From Deferribacteraceae bacterium UBA6793 (GTDB lineage: Bacteria > Chrysiogenota > Deferribacteres > Deferribacterales > Geovibrionaceae), in contig DKFP01000014.1 in assembly GCA_002452405.1 (NCBI GenBank), positions 459,498 through 523,497 on the forward strand: a stretch of DNA of 64,000 nucleotides, given 5' to 3'. Shown here in pieces: positions 34,308 through 42,813 of the stretch. The notes below the pieces were generated by a model, which was given only the letters and a program-made list of their open reading frames with translations, made no database searches and had not been told where the DNA came from. Numbering within the stretch: position 1 is the first letter of the stretch; the number at the start of each line of letters is the position of its first letter. Position numbers and translations under genes: made by a program.

Positions 34308-35072
34308 ATGAAATTTTGCAGATTTCTGGATGGACTGGCAGAGAAGAAAGGTATAGTTGACGGAGACATTATCCGCGAGATAGAGGGTTCGTTTTTCGGT
34401 GAATACGTGGTGACGGACAGGGTGCGTGATGCGAAAACAGCTCAGTATCTGCCGCCTGTGTATCCTTCAAAACTGGTGTGTGTTGCCCGCAACTATGCGG
34501 AGCACGCAAAGGAACTGGGCAACGAAGTGCCGGAAGTCCCGATGATATTCATAAAGCCCTCTACGGCTGTGACAGGTCACGGCGGCGAGGTTATGTTTCC
34601 GCGCACAAGTCAGCATGTCGACTATGAGGGCGAGCTTGCGGTTGTTATAGGACAGAAATGCAGAAAAGTTAAACGCGAACACGCGGAGAGCGTGATTTTC
34701 GGATATACCTGTATCAATGACTATACAGCCAGAGATTTGCAGAAGCTGGACGGAAAATTTGCCCGTGCAAAGGGCTTTGACACCTTTGCCCCCATCGGAC
34801 CCGTCATAGAGACGGATTTTGACTGGAAAACAGCCCGCATAAAAACTTTCGTCAACGGCGAGCTGAAACAGGACGGAACAACGGACATGATGATAAACGA
34901 CGTTCCGGCGCTGATAGAGTTCATGAGCGAGATAATGACCCTTTTGCCGGGCGACATAATAGCCACGGGTACTCCGGCAGGCATCGGCAGCGTTAAAGTG
35001 GGCGACGTTGTGGATGTTGAAATAGAGGGGATAGGAAAGCTCACTAATAAGATTGTGAAAGATGGAAAATAA
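34308..35072 (+). CDS. Fumarylacetoacetate hydrolase family protein
   Basis: A 254-residue FAH-superfamily enzyme. Motifs are VCVARNYAEHAKELGNEVP near residue 58, the metal-binding YEGELAVVIG near 105, NDYTARDLQ near 136, KGFDTFAPIGP near 150 and TGTPAGIG near the C terminus. The single-domain size fits acylpyruvases or oxaloacetate decarboxylase-like members (FAHD1 type) better than aromatic-degradation isomerases. It begins a tightly packed plus-strand run that continues to folE2; its end overlaps the next gene by 11 bases. Confidence 0.9.
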   Translation: MKFCRFLDGLAEKKGIVDGDIIREIEGSFFGEYVVTDRVRDAKTAQYLPPVYPSKLVCVARNYAEHAKELGNEVPEVPMIFIKPSTAVTGHGGEVMFPRTSQHVDYEGELAVVIGQKCRKVKREHAESVIFGYTCINDYTARDLQKLDGKFARAKGFDTFAPIGPVIETDFDWKTARIKTFVNGELKQDGTTDMMINDVPALIEFMSEIMTLLPGDIIATGTPAGIGSVKVGDVVDVEIEGIGKLTNKIVKDGK

Positions 35073-35301
35073 TATAGACTGTCTTCTTTGCGGCACCTGC
35101 TGCACAGCGTTCGACATAAAAGAGATAGACAAGAAAGCGGGGGAGCGTTGCAGGTATCTGTCAGTGGAAAACCTCTGCACAATATACGAAAAGAGACCTT
35201 GGGGCTGCAAAGGCTATAAGCCTGACGAACTCTGCGTCCTTGTAAGCACGCTGAAAGACGAGGACAAGGTCACGGTATACAGAAATATTTACGGAGTTTA
35301 G
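35062..35301 (+). CDS. Small cysteine-rich YkgJ-family protein
   Basis: A 79-residue protein of the YkgJ/UPF0153 CxxCxxxC type. It has CLLCGTCC at residues 7-14, then CRYLSVENLCTIYEKRP and GCKGYKP, which together supply a zinc or iron-sulfur site. Function is unknown. It is shorter than most family members. It overlaps the FAH gene by 11 bases and is directly followed by coaE. Confidence 0.75.
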   Translation: MENNIDCLLCGTCCTAFDIKEIDKKAGERCRYLSVENLCTIYEKRPWGCKGYKPDELCVLVSTLKDEDKVTVYRNIYGV

Positions 35302-35946
35302 ATGTATCTTGGTCTGACAGGCAACATCGCCAGCGGAAAAAGTACTGCGGCAATGTTCTTTGAAAAACACGGTTGTCACTGTATCGACACGGACGAAATA
35401 AGCCGTATTGTCATGCGCCCCGGTGAAAAGGCGTATCTTGGTGTGGTTGACGCGTTCGGGCGTGGATTCGTCAGAGAGGACGAAACTCTGGACAGGGCGA
35501 AGATACGCGAGGCAGTATTCAACGACCCTGAAAAACGTAAAATTCTCGAAGGAATTGTCCAGCCCGCCATACTGGAATATGAAACTAAGGCGGTGGGCGG
35601 TATAAAGGGTAAGAACGACAAGGCTATAATCATAACACAGGCTGCGCTGACAGTTGAATCCGGCAGCTATAAGCGGTTCGACTGGCTCATTGTGGTGTAT
35701 ACAGACCCCAGTGTTCAGCTGCAAAGGGTTATGAAACGGGACAGCATCACGCAGGAACAGGCGAAAAAGATAATCGATGCGCAGATGCCCATTGAAGAAA
35801 AACTGAAATACGCAAACTTTGTAATAGATAATTCCGCCGACATAGATAAGCTGGAAAGAGAGGTCAGGCGGGTGATTGAGCTTATTAAACTTATTGGAAA
35901 ATGTACAAAAAGCAAACGGGAGAGGGTATGCACGAACTTGGAATAG
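35302..35946 (+). CDS. coaE: Dephospho-CoA kinase
   Basis: A 214-residue P-loop kinase for the last step of coenzyme A synthesis. It has Walker A in MYLGLTGNIASGKSTAA (residues 1-17), IDTDEISRIVMRPGEKAY, and the lid region MKRDSITQEQAKKIIDAQMP. The start codon immediately follows the upstream stop codon. Its end overlaps hypA by 19 bases. Confidence 0.93.
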   Translation: MYLGLTGNIASGKSTAAMFFEKHGCHCIDTDEISRIVMRPGEKAYLGVVDAFGRGFVREDETLDRAKIREAVFNDPEKRKILEGIVQPAILEYETKAVGGIKGKNDKAIIITQAALTVESGSYKRFDWLIVVYTDPSVQLQRVMKRDSITQEQAKKIIDAQMPIEEKLKYANFVIDNSADIDKLEREVRRVIELIKLIGKCTKSKRERVCTNLE

Positions 35947-36272
35947 CAAACAGCCTCATCGAGATTGTGCTGGAAAACGCCAACGCCAACGGCGCAAAGG
36001 TTGTCCGAAGCGTCACGGCAAAGATAGGCAGGCTCGCCGCCGTTGACAGCGAGGCACTGAAGTTTGCCTACGACGCAATCAAAGAGGAATATCCGATGAT
36101 AGCGGAATCAGTTCTTCTGATTGACAACGTACCTGTGACGGGAAAATGCAACAAGTGCGGTGCGACGGACACATATGACGAAATGTTTTTCGCCTGTTCA
36201 AAGTGCGGCTCGTATGAAGTGGAACTTATGACCGGCGAAGAACTTACTGTTTCAGAAATTGAGGTGGACTGA
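35928..36272 (+). CDS. hypA: Hydrogenase nickel-incorporation protein HypA
   Basis: A 114-residue nickel chaperone for NiFe-hydrogenase assembly. The nickel-binding N terminus is MHELGIANSL (H2), and the zinc-finger has CNKCG and CSKCG pairs near residues 73 and 90. ATG at 35928 is required because the MHE start must be at the N terminus; a longer frame from 35901 lies within coaE. It overlaps hypB by one base. Confidence 0.95.
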   Translation: MHELGIANSLIEIVLENANANGAKVVRSVTAKIGRLAAVDSEALKFAYDAIKEEYPMIAESVLLIDNVPVTGKCNKCGATDTYDEMFFACSKCGSYEVELMTGEELTVSEIEVD

Positions 36273-36922
36273 TGAAAACCGTTAATATTCAGGAAAAAAT
36301 ACTCACCAAAAACGAGATGAAAGCGGCAGAACTGCGTGAAAAGCTGAAAGGTGTTGCGGTTCTTAACTTCGTTTCATCCCCCGGCAGCGGAAAAACCTCA
36401 CTGCTGGAAAAAGTTCTGGTGATGCTGAAAGATAAATATAAAATAGCCGTTGTTGAAGGCGACCAGCAGACAACCCACGATGCGGACAGGATAAAAGCGA
36501 CAGGCGTTGAGGCATTTCAGGTGAACACAGGAAACGCTTGTCACCTTGAGGCGATAGACATTGAAAGAGCTCTCGGCTCGCTTGGTTATGACCTTGACCT
36601 GCTCATTATAGAGAACGTCGGCAACCTCGTTTGCCCCGCGGAATATGACCTTGGCGAAGATGCGAAGGTCGTTCTTCTGTCCGTTACCGAGGGGGATGAT
36701 AAGCCGGCTAAATATCCTGTTATGACCCGCGCAGGCTCAGCTTATATCATTAATAAAATTGACCTGCTGCCCTACGTTGATTTCAGCGTGGAAAAATGTA
36801 TTGAGTACGCAAAGGGAATCCAGCCCGAACTTGAGTTCTTCACCACTTCATGCAGAACGGGTGAAGGACTTGACAAAGTGGCTGACTATATTGAAAAAAT
36901 GATAAAGGCGAAAAAAGGCTGA
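36272..36922 (+). CDS. hypB: Hydrogenase nickel-incorporation GTPase HypB
   Basis: A 216-residue G3E GTPase that supplies nickel with HypA. It has the P-loop FVSSPGSGKTSLLEKVL near residue 31, VEGDQQTTHDADRI near 64, the metal-site segment NTGNACHLEA, and NKIDLLPY for guanine specificity. The N-terminal histidine-rich nickel-storage extension found in some HypB is missing, and so is the CxxCGC motif of E. coli HypB. hypCDEF are not in this window. Confidence 0.95.
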   Translation: MKTVNIQEKILTKNEMKAAELREKLKGVAVLNFVSSPGSGKTSLLEKVLVMLKDKYKIAVVEGDQQTTHDADRIKATGVEAFQVNTGNACHLEAIDIERALGSLGYDLDLLIIENVGNLVCPAEYDLGEDAKVVLLSVTEGDDKPAKYPVMTRAGSAYIINKIDLLPYVDFSVEKCIEYAKGIQPELEFFTTSCRTGEGLDKVADYIEKMIKAKKG

Positions 36923-36923
36923 T

Positions 36924-37475
36924 ATGCTCACTGTCGGCATAGACGAAGTGGGCAGGGGATGTCTGGCGGGACCTGTGGTTGCAGCATGTGTCATTCTGCC
37001 TGAGGATTTTTCAGATACGCGGCTCATAGATTCTAAAAAAATCCCTGAGAAACAGCGCCGTCTTCTGGACGGTGTTATCCGTGCAAATGCACTGGCAATA
37101 GGAATCGGTATGGTAGACAACTCCACCATAGACGAGATAAACATTCTGAATTCCACAAAGCGCGCCATGATGGACGCTCTGGGGCAGATAACCATAGAGT
37201 ATCATAAGGTTATCGTGGACGCGGTTGACCTGAAGGATGTAAAGGTGCCGATGGAACATCCGTTCAAGGCAGAGGACAAATTCCAGTGCGTAGCCGCCGC
37301 ATCAATAGTTGCGAAGGTTTTCCGCGATGCGCTCATGACTAAAATGCACATTGAATATCCCGACTACGATTGGTATTCCAATAAAGGATACGGAACGAAA
37401 AAACATACGGACGCCATTAAAAAATTCGGGCTGACACCGCTGCACAGAATCAGCTTTTGCGGAAATTTCATCTGA
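36924..37475 (+). CDS. rnhB: Ribonuclease HII
   Basis: A 183-residue RNase H-fold nuclease that removes ribonucleotides from DNA. The first catalytic acids are in VGIDEVGRGCLAGPV (residues 4-18) and another aspartate is in KVIVDAVDLKD near residue 97. VAAASIVAKVFRD and SNKGYGTKKHTDAI complete the family signature. It lies one base after the hypB stop codon and shares one base with the next start. Confidence 0.95.
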   Translation: MLTVGIDEVGRGCLAGPVVAACVILPEDFSDTRLIDSKKIPEKQRRLLDGVIRANALAIGIGMVDNSTIDEINILNSTKRAMMDALGQITIEYHKVIVDAVDLKDVKVPMEHPFKAEDKFQCVAAASIVAKVFRDALMTKMHIEYPDYDWYSNKGYGTKKHTDAIKKFGLTPLHRISFCGNFI

Positions 37476-37807
37476 TGCTCGGACTTGGGCAGAGCGGCGA
37501 GAAACGCGCGGAAAAATATCTGCTGTCAAACGGATATGATGTTCTTGAAAAAAACTACCGCTGCAAATTCGGCGAGATAGATCTGATTGCACAGAAAGAT
37601 GGTGTTCTGGTTTTTGTCGAAGTTAAGACAAGAAGCGGAGGCGGCTACGGCATGGGGTTCGAATCTGTGACAAAAAGGAAGCAGGAAAAACTGCTGCTTA
37701 CCGCGCAGACCTATATGGCGGGCAGAACTCCCACACAAGCGCGGTTTGACGTGATATCCATTGATAATGGAGAAATCACCCATATTAAGAATGCGTTCGG
37801 AGCATAA
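37475..37807 (+). CDS. yraN: YraN family protein (UPF0102, nuclease-like fold)
   Basis: A 110-residue protein with the PD-(D/E)XK-like pattern of UPF0102: GEKRAEKYLLSNGYDVLEKN, FGEIDLIAQKDGVLVFVEVK and TRSGGGYG. Function is unproven, though its conserved place beside rnhB suggests nucleic-acid processing. ATG at 37475 overlaps the rnhB stop (TGATG); a start six codons upstream also exists. Confidence 0.9.
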   Translation: MLGLGQSGEKRAEKYLLSNGYDVLEKNYRCKFGEIDLIAQKDGVLVFVEVKTRSGGGYGMGFESVTKRKQEKLLLTAQTYMAGRTPTQARFDVISIDNGEITHIKNAFGA

Positions 37808-37880
37808 CGGCATTTGTGCTTGAAAATTCGGGTCTTGATGATATAATCCTACACCTTTTATAAAATTGGAGAATCTCAAT

Positions 37881-38606
37881 ATGTACACACTGGCAGTTTC
37901 GGTTGCAATATCAACAGCTCTTGCGCTTATACTCTATTTTCTGACATACAGCATCTTTTGGCCGATAGCTCTGTTTGTTGTGGGCGTGCTGGGAATCAAC
38001 TTCTTCGTGGGCAAAAGGTTCATGAACAAGCTCACGGATCACTTTAAAATGGTTGAAAAAGACCTCACCGCAGGACGCGCCGACAAAGCCATCGAAAGGC
38101 TGAAAGAAGCGTATCCTTACGGTAAATGGCAGTTCTTCGTTAAAGAACAGATTGACGCGCAGATCGGTATCATCCTTTATACAAACCAGAAGTTCGACGA
38201 GGCGGAACCCTATCTTAACAACGGATTCTCAAAAAACTGGATGTCTATGGCTATGCTGGCTGCTCTGAGATTTAAAGATGGCAATTTCGAACAGTGCTGC
38301 AAAATAATGGACAAAGCTATAAAAGGTTCTCCCAAACAAGGTTTCTTATACAGTCTTTACGCACATTTTCTCATGGAAAAGGGCGACAACGATAAAGCTG
38401 TGGTTATCCTTTCAAAAGGTGCGGACAAAAACCCGCTGGATGAAAGATTGCAATCAGCTATGGAAGCCGTTAAGAACGGTAAAAAACTGAAAATGCAGAA
38501 CTACGGCAACCTGTGGCTCCAGATGCACCTCGGCGCGAAGATGCCTCAGGGTGCGAAACCATATCAGCAGTTCCTTGCCAACCAGAGAATGGGTAAGAGA
38601 AGGTAA
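37881..38606 (+). CDS. Membrane-anchored TPR-like protein of unknown function
   Basis: A 241-residue protein. Two close hydrophobic helices occupy residues 1-45 (LALILYFLTYSIFWPIALFV). The rest is helical with TPR-like pairs: ADKAIERLKEAYPYGKW, KFDEAEPYLNNGFSKNW, NFEQCCKIMDKAIKG and NDKAVVILSKGADKNP. It should face the cytoplasm. ATG at 37881 has GGAG nine bases upstream; a TTG five codons earlier is less likely. Function unknown; cotranscription with folE2 is likely (3-base gap). Confidence 0.7.
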   Translation: MYTLAVSVAISTALALILYFLTYSIFWPIALFVVGVLGINFFVGKRFMNKLTDHFKMVEKDLTAGRADKAIERLKEAYPYGKWQFFVKEQIDAQIGIILYTNQKFDEAEPYLNNGFSKNWMSMAMLAALRFKDGNFEQCCKIMDKAIKGSPKQGFLYSLYAHFLMEKGDNDKAVVILSKGADKNPLDERLQSAMEAVKNGKKLKMQNYGNLWLQMHLGAKMPQGAKPYQQFLANQRMGKRR

Positions 38607-38608
38607 GA

Positions 38609-39385
38609 TTGAAAGATATTCAAAATCAGCGGGATCACAGAAACCTCGACGTTGACCGCGTCGGTATAAAGGATATCCGCTATCCCGTCGTTCTCTCCGA
38701 CCGCGACAAGGGCAAGCAGAGCACCGTTGCCCGCATCAATATGTATGTGCGGCTGCCCCACAACTTTAAAGGTACGCACATGTCGAGGTTTGTAGAGATA
38801 CTCAGCCGCCATTCAGAGGACATAAACCTTTATTCTGTCGGGCATATTCTTGACGAAATGAAAGAGCGCCTCGACAGTGAGGAATCGTTTATAGAGCTTT
38901 CCTTCAACTATTTCCTGATGAAAAAGGCTCCGGTTTCCGGTCAGGAAGCAATGATGGACTACTACTGCGAATATTTCGGGTCTTCAGGACCCGACGGACG
39001 CGACGCGGTGATGTCCGTCCGCGTACCCGTTATGACCCTTTGTCCCTGCTCTAAAGAGATCAGTCAGTACGGTGCGCATAACCAGCGCGGTTACGTTACC
39101 ATCTCTGTTCGCATGAAAAAACTTATGTGGATAGAAGAGATTATAGAAATTGCCGAAAGCTCGGCATCATCTCCTGTCTTCCCCCTTCTGAAACGCGAGG
39201 ACGAAAAATACGTCACCGAAAGATCGTATGAAAACCCGACTTTTGTCGAAGACGTGGTGCGAAATGCCACCACAAAGCTGATGGCTGACGACCGCGTAGT
39301 GTGGTTCGAGGTTTCCAGCGAGAATATGGAGAGCATACACAATCACTCGGCCTATGCCAGTATCACCCGCGACAAACGCATCTGA
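38609..39385 (+). CDS. folE2: GTP cyclohydrolase I type 2 (FolE2/MptA family)
   Basis: A 258-residue T-fold enzyme that makes dihydroneopterin triphosphate from GTP for folate or queuosine. The start KDIQNQRDHRNLDVDRVGIK, the metal-site cysteine in MTLCPCSKEIS and VEDVVRN...LMADDR are typical. The start is TTG at 38609, forced by the conserved N terminus. FolE2 can use metals other than zinc and often replaces FolE1 under zinc limitation, which is of interest given the Zur gene in this window. Confidence 0.92.
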   Translation: MKDIQNQRDHRNLDVDRVGIKDIRYPVVLSDRDKGKQSTVARINMYVRLPHNFKGTHMSRFVEILSRHSEDINLYSVGHILDEMKERLDSEESFIELSFNYFLMKKAPVSGQEAMMDYYCEYFGSSGPDGRDAVMSVRVPVMTLCPCSKEISQYGAHNQRGYVTISVRMKKLMWIEEIIEIAESSASSPVFPLLKREDEKYVTERSYENPTFVEDVVRNATTKLMADDRVVWFEVSSENMESIHNHSAYASITRDKRI

Positions 39386-39387
39386 TT

Positions 39388-39510
39388 TTTGGCGTTTCTA
39401 ACACATCGCATTTCTTCGTTGCAGTCAAAAAAATATTGCTCATGTACACATTCGTACACTGCGCATATTTTTTATCCTTCGCCTTGAACTGCTCGGTTAT
39501 AAACACCAAA
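39388..39510. repeat. Family-2 long palindromic element
   Basis: About 120 bases form one imperfect palindrome centred near TGTACACATTCGTACA. Left-arm landmarks are TTTTGGCGTTTCTAAC, CTTCGTTG and AAAAAAATATTGC. The right arm mirrors them as GCATATTTTTTATCC, CCTTCGCCTTG and GGTTATAAACACCAAA. It starts three bases after the folE2 stop codon. A second copy with the same landmarks is at 51766. No coding capacity is evident. Confidence 0.7.
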
Positions 39511-39568
39511 GTTTGACATGGCTCACATATTTATTTGTATGGTCGTATCTTCCATTTTATAAAGATAG

Positions 39569-39640
39569 GCTTATTCACCTTTGAGGGTTCGCGAGACTCT
39601 ATCTCGTCTTCGCGAGGAGCGGCAGCGACGCGGCGATCTC
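39569..39640. repeat. Family-1 palindromic repeat
   Basis: ATTCACCTTTGAGGGTTCGCGAGAC forms a diverged left arm (quoted only for its landmarks TTCGCGAGAC), and TCGTCTTCGCGAGGAGCGGC...GCGGCGATCTC is the right arm. It lies just beyond the terminator of the mltD gene. Confidence 0.65.
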
Positions 39641-39647
39641 AACACAC

Positions 39648-39675
39648 AAAAAAAGCCGCGTTAAACGCGGCTTTT
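39648..39675. terminator. Bidirectional intrinsic terminator
   Basis: GCCGCG/CGCGGC with a five-base loop is flanked by seven A and four T, so it works best on the minus strand for mltD. Confidence 0.85.
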
Positions 39676-39697
39676 ATGTATTAATTCATGTGGATAA

Positions 39698-41527
39698 TCA
39701 GTCTATTCTCAGAACCATACCGGGGCGGATGCCTTTGCCTACACCGTTAATTCTTTTAATATCGTCAACAGTTGTTCCGAATTTTTTAGCGATAGCCCAA
39801 AGGTTGTCGCCACTTCTGACTTTATATTTGGTGGATTTAGCAGCAGTTGATGAAGCCTGTCTTGCTTTGCCCGATGTGGAAGGAACCGTGAGCACCTGAC
39901 CGACCATGATATTGTTTCCTCTGATGCCGTTGGCGTCTCTGATGTCGGCAACAGTAGTTCCGAATCTTTTGGCAATGCGGAACATGTTATCGCCGGATCT
40001 GACTTTATATTTTACTGATGTGCTTGCTCTTTCTGTCTGAGTTTTCAGCGGTTTTGTGATGGCTATGCGTTTGTCTTTGTCGCTGTAGTAGGTATCGGAG
40101 ATGACGAGCGACTGCCCGCGGCGCATACGCTTCGGTGACATATCATTGTTGAGCGCTGAGAGTTCGTCGGGTGTGAGTCCGTATCTGGCAGCGATGGCGT
40201 TAAATGTTTCTCCTCTGCGTACGATATGCATTTTCGGGTTATATCTTTTAAGCTCCCCTGCGAAATCGGAGTTAAGTTCCTCATCATAAACCTGCGGGAT
40301 CGGGACGAAGACATAAGTATCCTTCATGACACGGTTGACTGTGAAGCCGTTTGCTTTTTTCAGCTCGGCAGAATTAAGTCCGTATTCGGATGCGATGGTA
40401 TCTAGGTTTTCCCCGGCCTTCGCCTTAACAACGTAAAACTGTGCAAGTTCCTCGTCTGTAACGTGTTCCAGCTTGCTCTCAAGCTCAAGGCGTTTGCCGT
40501 ATGGTACGCGCAGAACATATTCGTCAACGGGGGGAGTCATAGGAGTCATAAGCTCAGGGTTAAGCTCGCGCAGTGTGTCTATGTCCGTTTCCAGAAGGTC
40601 TGCAATCACATACAGGTTTGACTGGCTGTAAAGAGTGACCTTCTCATATAGCATGGGAAGTCCGTTCGGTGTATCGAAACCGAATTCCTGATAGTTCCGC
40701 GCAAGGTAGCGCAGTGCAAGGAATTTCGGTACATAGTCCTTTGTTTCGGGGCGAAGATATGTTTTCTCCCTGCTTGAAAGTTCGTAAAAATCGTTTGTGC
40801 CGTAACGTCTTATGGCTGTGTTTATCTTGCCTTGTCCGGCGTTGTATGCTGCAAGAGCCAGATACCAGTCGCCGAGGTTGTTGTAAAGGTCTTTCAGGTG
40901 TCGTGCAGCGGCTCTTGTCGCTTTTTCAAAGTCGCGTCGCTCATCAACCCAGAAGTCTGTGTCCAGCCCGTACATTTTCCCCGTTCCCTTCATAAACTGC
41001 CACATGCCGCAGGCGCCGGCATGGGATGTGATGGACGGGTTGAATCCGCTCTCCGTAAAGGGAAGGTATGTAAGGTCGTCCGGAACGCCCTCTCTGCGGA
41101 AAATATCGCGGACGATATAAATATATTGGTTGGAGCGGTTGAGCCACTTTTGGAAAACCGTGGAATATCTGTTGGTAAAGAGGTTTACGTAGGCGTTGAA
41201 TCTATCCTCTTCAACAAGGGCGATGGTGTCGTATTTTCCATATTCCGAGTCGCTCTGGTCGAGGTGAAATTCAGTCTGTTTTTTAAGTACATCGTAGATA
41301 ACGAGTTCTCTTGAGTTTATATCGTTCAGATAAGCGGGAAGTGAGTATCGCTCGAACCCGTCCGGTGCGGTTTCTTCCTGCTGATTGAGAAAGAGCGGCT
41401 CATCCTGAACTTTTGTTGATTTTGCTGTCGAAGAAGAAAGATCGTCGTTGTCTGCGGGGCGCGGAGAAAGTGGTGCGCACGCCGCGAAAGTGAACATTAA
41501 AACTATCAGAAATATGTATTTATTCAT
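39698..41527 (-). CDS. mltD: Membrane-bound lytic transglycosylase D with LysM repeats
   Basis: A 609-residue lipoprotein (MNKYIFLIVLMFTFAACAPL; lipobox A-A-C). The SLT catalytic domain spans about residues 120-260, with the acid in YLPFTESGFNPSITSHAGA and GMWQFMKGTGKMYGL and LALAAYNAGQGKINTAI following. At least four LysM-like peptidoglycan-binding modules follow, the clearest being YKVRSGDNMFRIAKRFGTTV and YKVRSGDNLWAIAKKFGTTV near the C terminus. It cleaves murein glycan strands. ATG at 41527 is chosen because the lipoprotein signal begins there; the frame is open 14 codons further. Confidence 0.93.
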   Translation of the reverse strand: MNKYIFLIVLMFTFAACAPLSPRPADNDDLSSSTAKSTKVQDEPLFLNQQEETAPDGFERYSLPAYLNDINSRELVIYDVLKKQTEFHLDQSDSEYGKYDTIALVEEDRFNAYVNLFTNRYSTVFQKWLNRSNQYIYIVRDIFRREGVPDDLTYLPFTESGFNPSITSHAGACGMWQFMKGTGKMYGLDTDFWVDERRDFEKATRAAARHLKDLYNNLGDWYLALAAYNAGQGKINTAIRRYGTNDFYELSSREKTYLRPETKDYVPKFLALRYLARNYQEFGFDTPNGLPMLYEKVTLYSQSNLYVIADLLETDIDTLRELNPELMTPMTPPVDEYVLRVPYGKRLELESKLEHVTDEELAQFYVVKAKAGENLDTIASEYGLNSAELKKANGFTVNRVMKDTYVFVPIPQVYDEELNSDFAGELKRYNPKMHIVRRGETFNAIAARYGLTPDELSALNNDMSPKRMRRGQSLVISDTYYSDKDKRIAITKPLKTQTERASTSVKYKVRSGDNMFRIAKRFGTTVADIRDANGIRGNNIMVGQVLTVPSTSGKARQASSTAAKSTKYKVRSGDNLWAIAKKFGTTVDDIKRINGVGKGIRPGMVLRID

Positions 41528-41592
41528 AGGGCAGCCTTTTATTAATGTAATGAATGTTTCACCATACATAAAAAACCCCGTAAATGCAAGAA

Positions 41593-42357
41593 TTAAAACC
41601 GTTTTATACCACTCTGTACGATGGAATACTTCCTGTTAATCTCTGTCATAGCCGCTCTTTTCTGCGAGAGGGACAGTTTTTTGCATCTCACCAGTCTGGC
41701 AAGGGAAACGAGACGTATTGATTCTATGAACATAATATTTTTGCTGAGTTGGTCGTCGGTGACAGCGCGCCTTATTATAAGTTTTTCCTGTATAAAGTGA
41801 ATATGATGCTTTGCAGCTATACGGAGCCAAAGGTCGTAGTCTTCGCATACGCGCATATTGCTGTCGAAAAAACCGCAGGTTAAAAAAATGTTTCGGTGCA
41901 TGGAAGCGCTTGAAGGGCTGATGCGGCACATGTCCAGAATCTGTGAAAATATCTGTCCGCCATATTTTGCATGTTTTTCCGTCTGGTTGACGAATCTGTC
42001 GGTTTTAAACCAGTATTCGTCGGAAAAGCAGAACATCCAGCCTTTCTGAAATATATCGCTATGTTTTTGGAGTTTTGTGGGCAGCCAGACGTCATCGGAA
42101 TCAAGAAATGCTATATATTCGCCCTTTGCGGCACGTATGCCTGTATTTCTGGCGGCGCTGACACCCAGATTTTTGTCGTGCCTGATATAGTTTATCAGGC
42201 TCATGTACGGTTTGAGGCACTTTGCAACAGACAGGTCGGAGCCGTCGTCCACGACTATTATCTCATAGTCTTTAAACGTCTGACACAGAACGGATTCAAT
42301 AGCTGTACGCAGTGTGTCCGTTCTGTTGTAAACGGGGATGACGACGCTGAATTTCAT
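41593..42357 (-). CDS. Family 2 glycosyltransferase
   Basis: A 254-residue GT-A enzyme. It starts FSVVIPVYNRTDTLRTAIES, has IIVVDDGSDLS and AARNTGIRAAKGEYIAFLDS-DDVW with the metal-binding D-x-D-type site, and the acceptor-side ED-Y motif in MRVCEDYDLWLRIA. It probably acts in cell-surface glycan assembly; the sugar is unknown. It overlaps the Lrp gene by four bases and is the last of the minus-strand run that begins at cysE. Confidence 0.88.
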   Translation of the reverse strand: MKFSVVIPVYNRTDTLRTAIESVLCQTFKDYEIIVVDDGSDLSVAKCLKPYMSLINYIRHDKNLGVSAARNTGIRAAKGEYIAFLDSDDVWLPTKLQKHSDIFQKGWMFCFSDEYWFKTDRFVNQTEKHAKYGGQIFSQILDMCRISPSSASMHRNIFLTCGFFDSNMRVCEDYDLWLRIAAKHHIHFIQEKLIIRRAVTDDQLSKNIMFIESIRLVSLARLVRCKKLSLSQKRAAMTEINRKYSIVQSGIKRF

Positions 42358-42812
42358 ACGGGTCTCTTTTTGTCGAGTTTGGTGGAGAACACCAGAATGG
42401 TGTTTGTCTTGTCCACGCCCTGAACGTTGCGTATCTTTTTAATCAGCTTTGAAAGGCTGTCGGTGTTTTTGGTTACAACGTGCAGAAGAAACGTGAAGTC
42501 ACCTGTAACATGGTGACAGCCAAGGATATCTTCGTCCAGATTCTGAATGGTGATCTCAAAATCGTCAATGTGCTTCGCGTTATCGATGGAGATGCCAATG
42601 AAAGCGATAACATCATATCCTAGCTGTTTATAATCGATGTCAACGGTGTAGTTTCTGATAATCCCCAGTGTTTCCAGTCTTTTTATCCTGTCTATGACGG
42701 AAGGGGATTTCATATCAGCCGCTTTCGCGATGTCTGCATATGAAGTTCTGGCATTTTTTACAAGCATATTAAGTATCAGCTTATCTGTTTCATCAATGTT
42801 ATGCTGACGCAT
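42354..42812 (-). CDS. Lrp/AsnC family transcriptional regulator
   Basis: A 152-residue protein. An N-terminal winged helix (DETDKLILNMLVKNARTSYA, then MKSPSVIDRIKRLETLGII) is followed by the RAM ligand-binding domain (VIAFIGISIDNAKH, GCHHVTGDFTFLLHV). These regulators sense amino acids. The target is unknown; its place in an operon with nth and cysteine genes offers no firm clue. Confidence 0.9.
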   Translation of the reverse strand: MRQHNIDETDKLILNMLVKNARTSYADIAKAADMKSPSVIDRIKRLETLGIIRNYTVDIDYKQLGYDVIAFIGISIDNAKHIDDFEITIQNLDEDILGCHHVTGDFTFLLHVVTKNTDSLSKLIKKIRNVQGVDKTNTILVFSTKLDKKRPV

Positions 42813-42813
42813 A

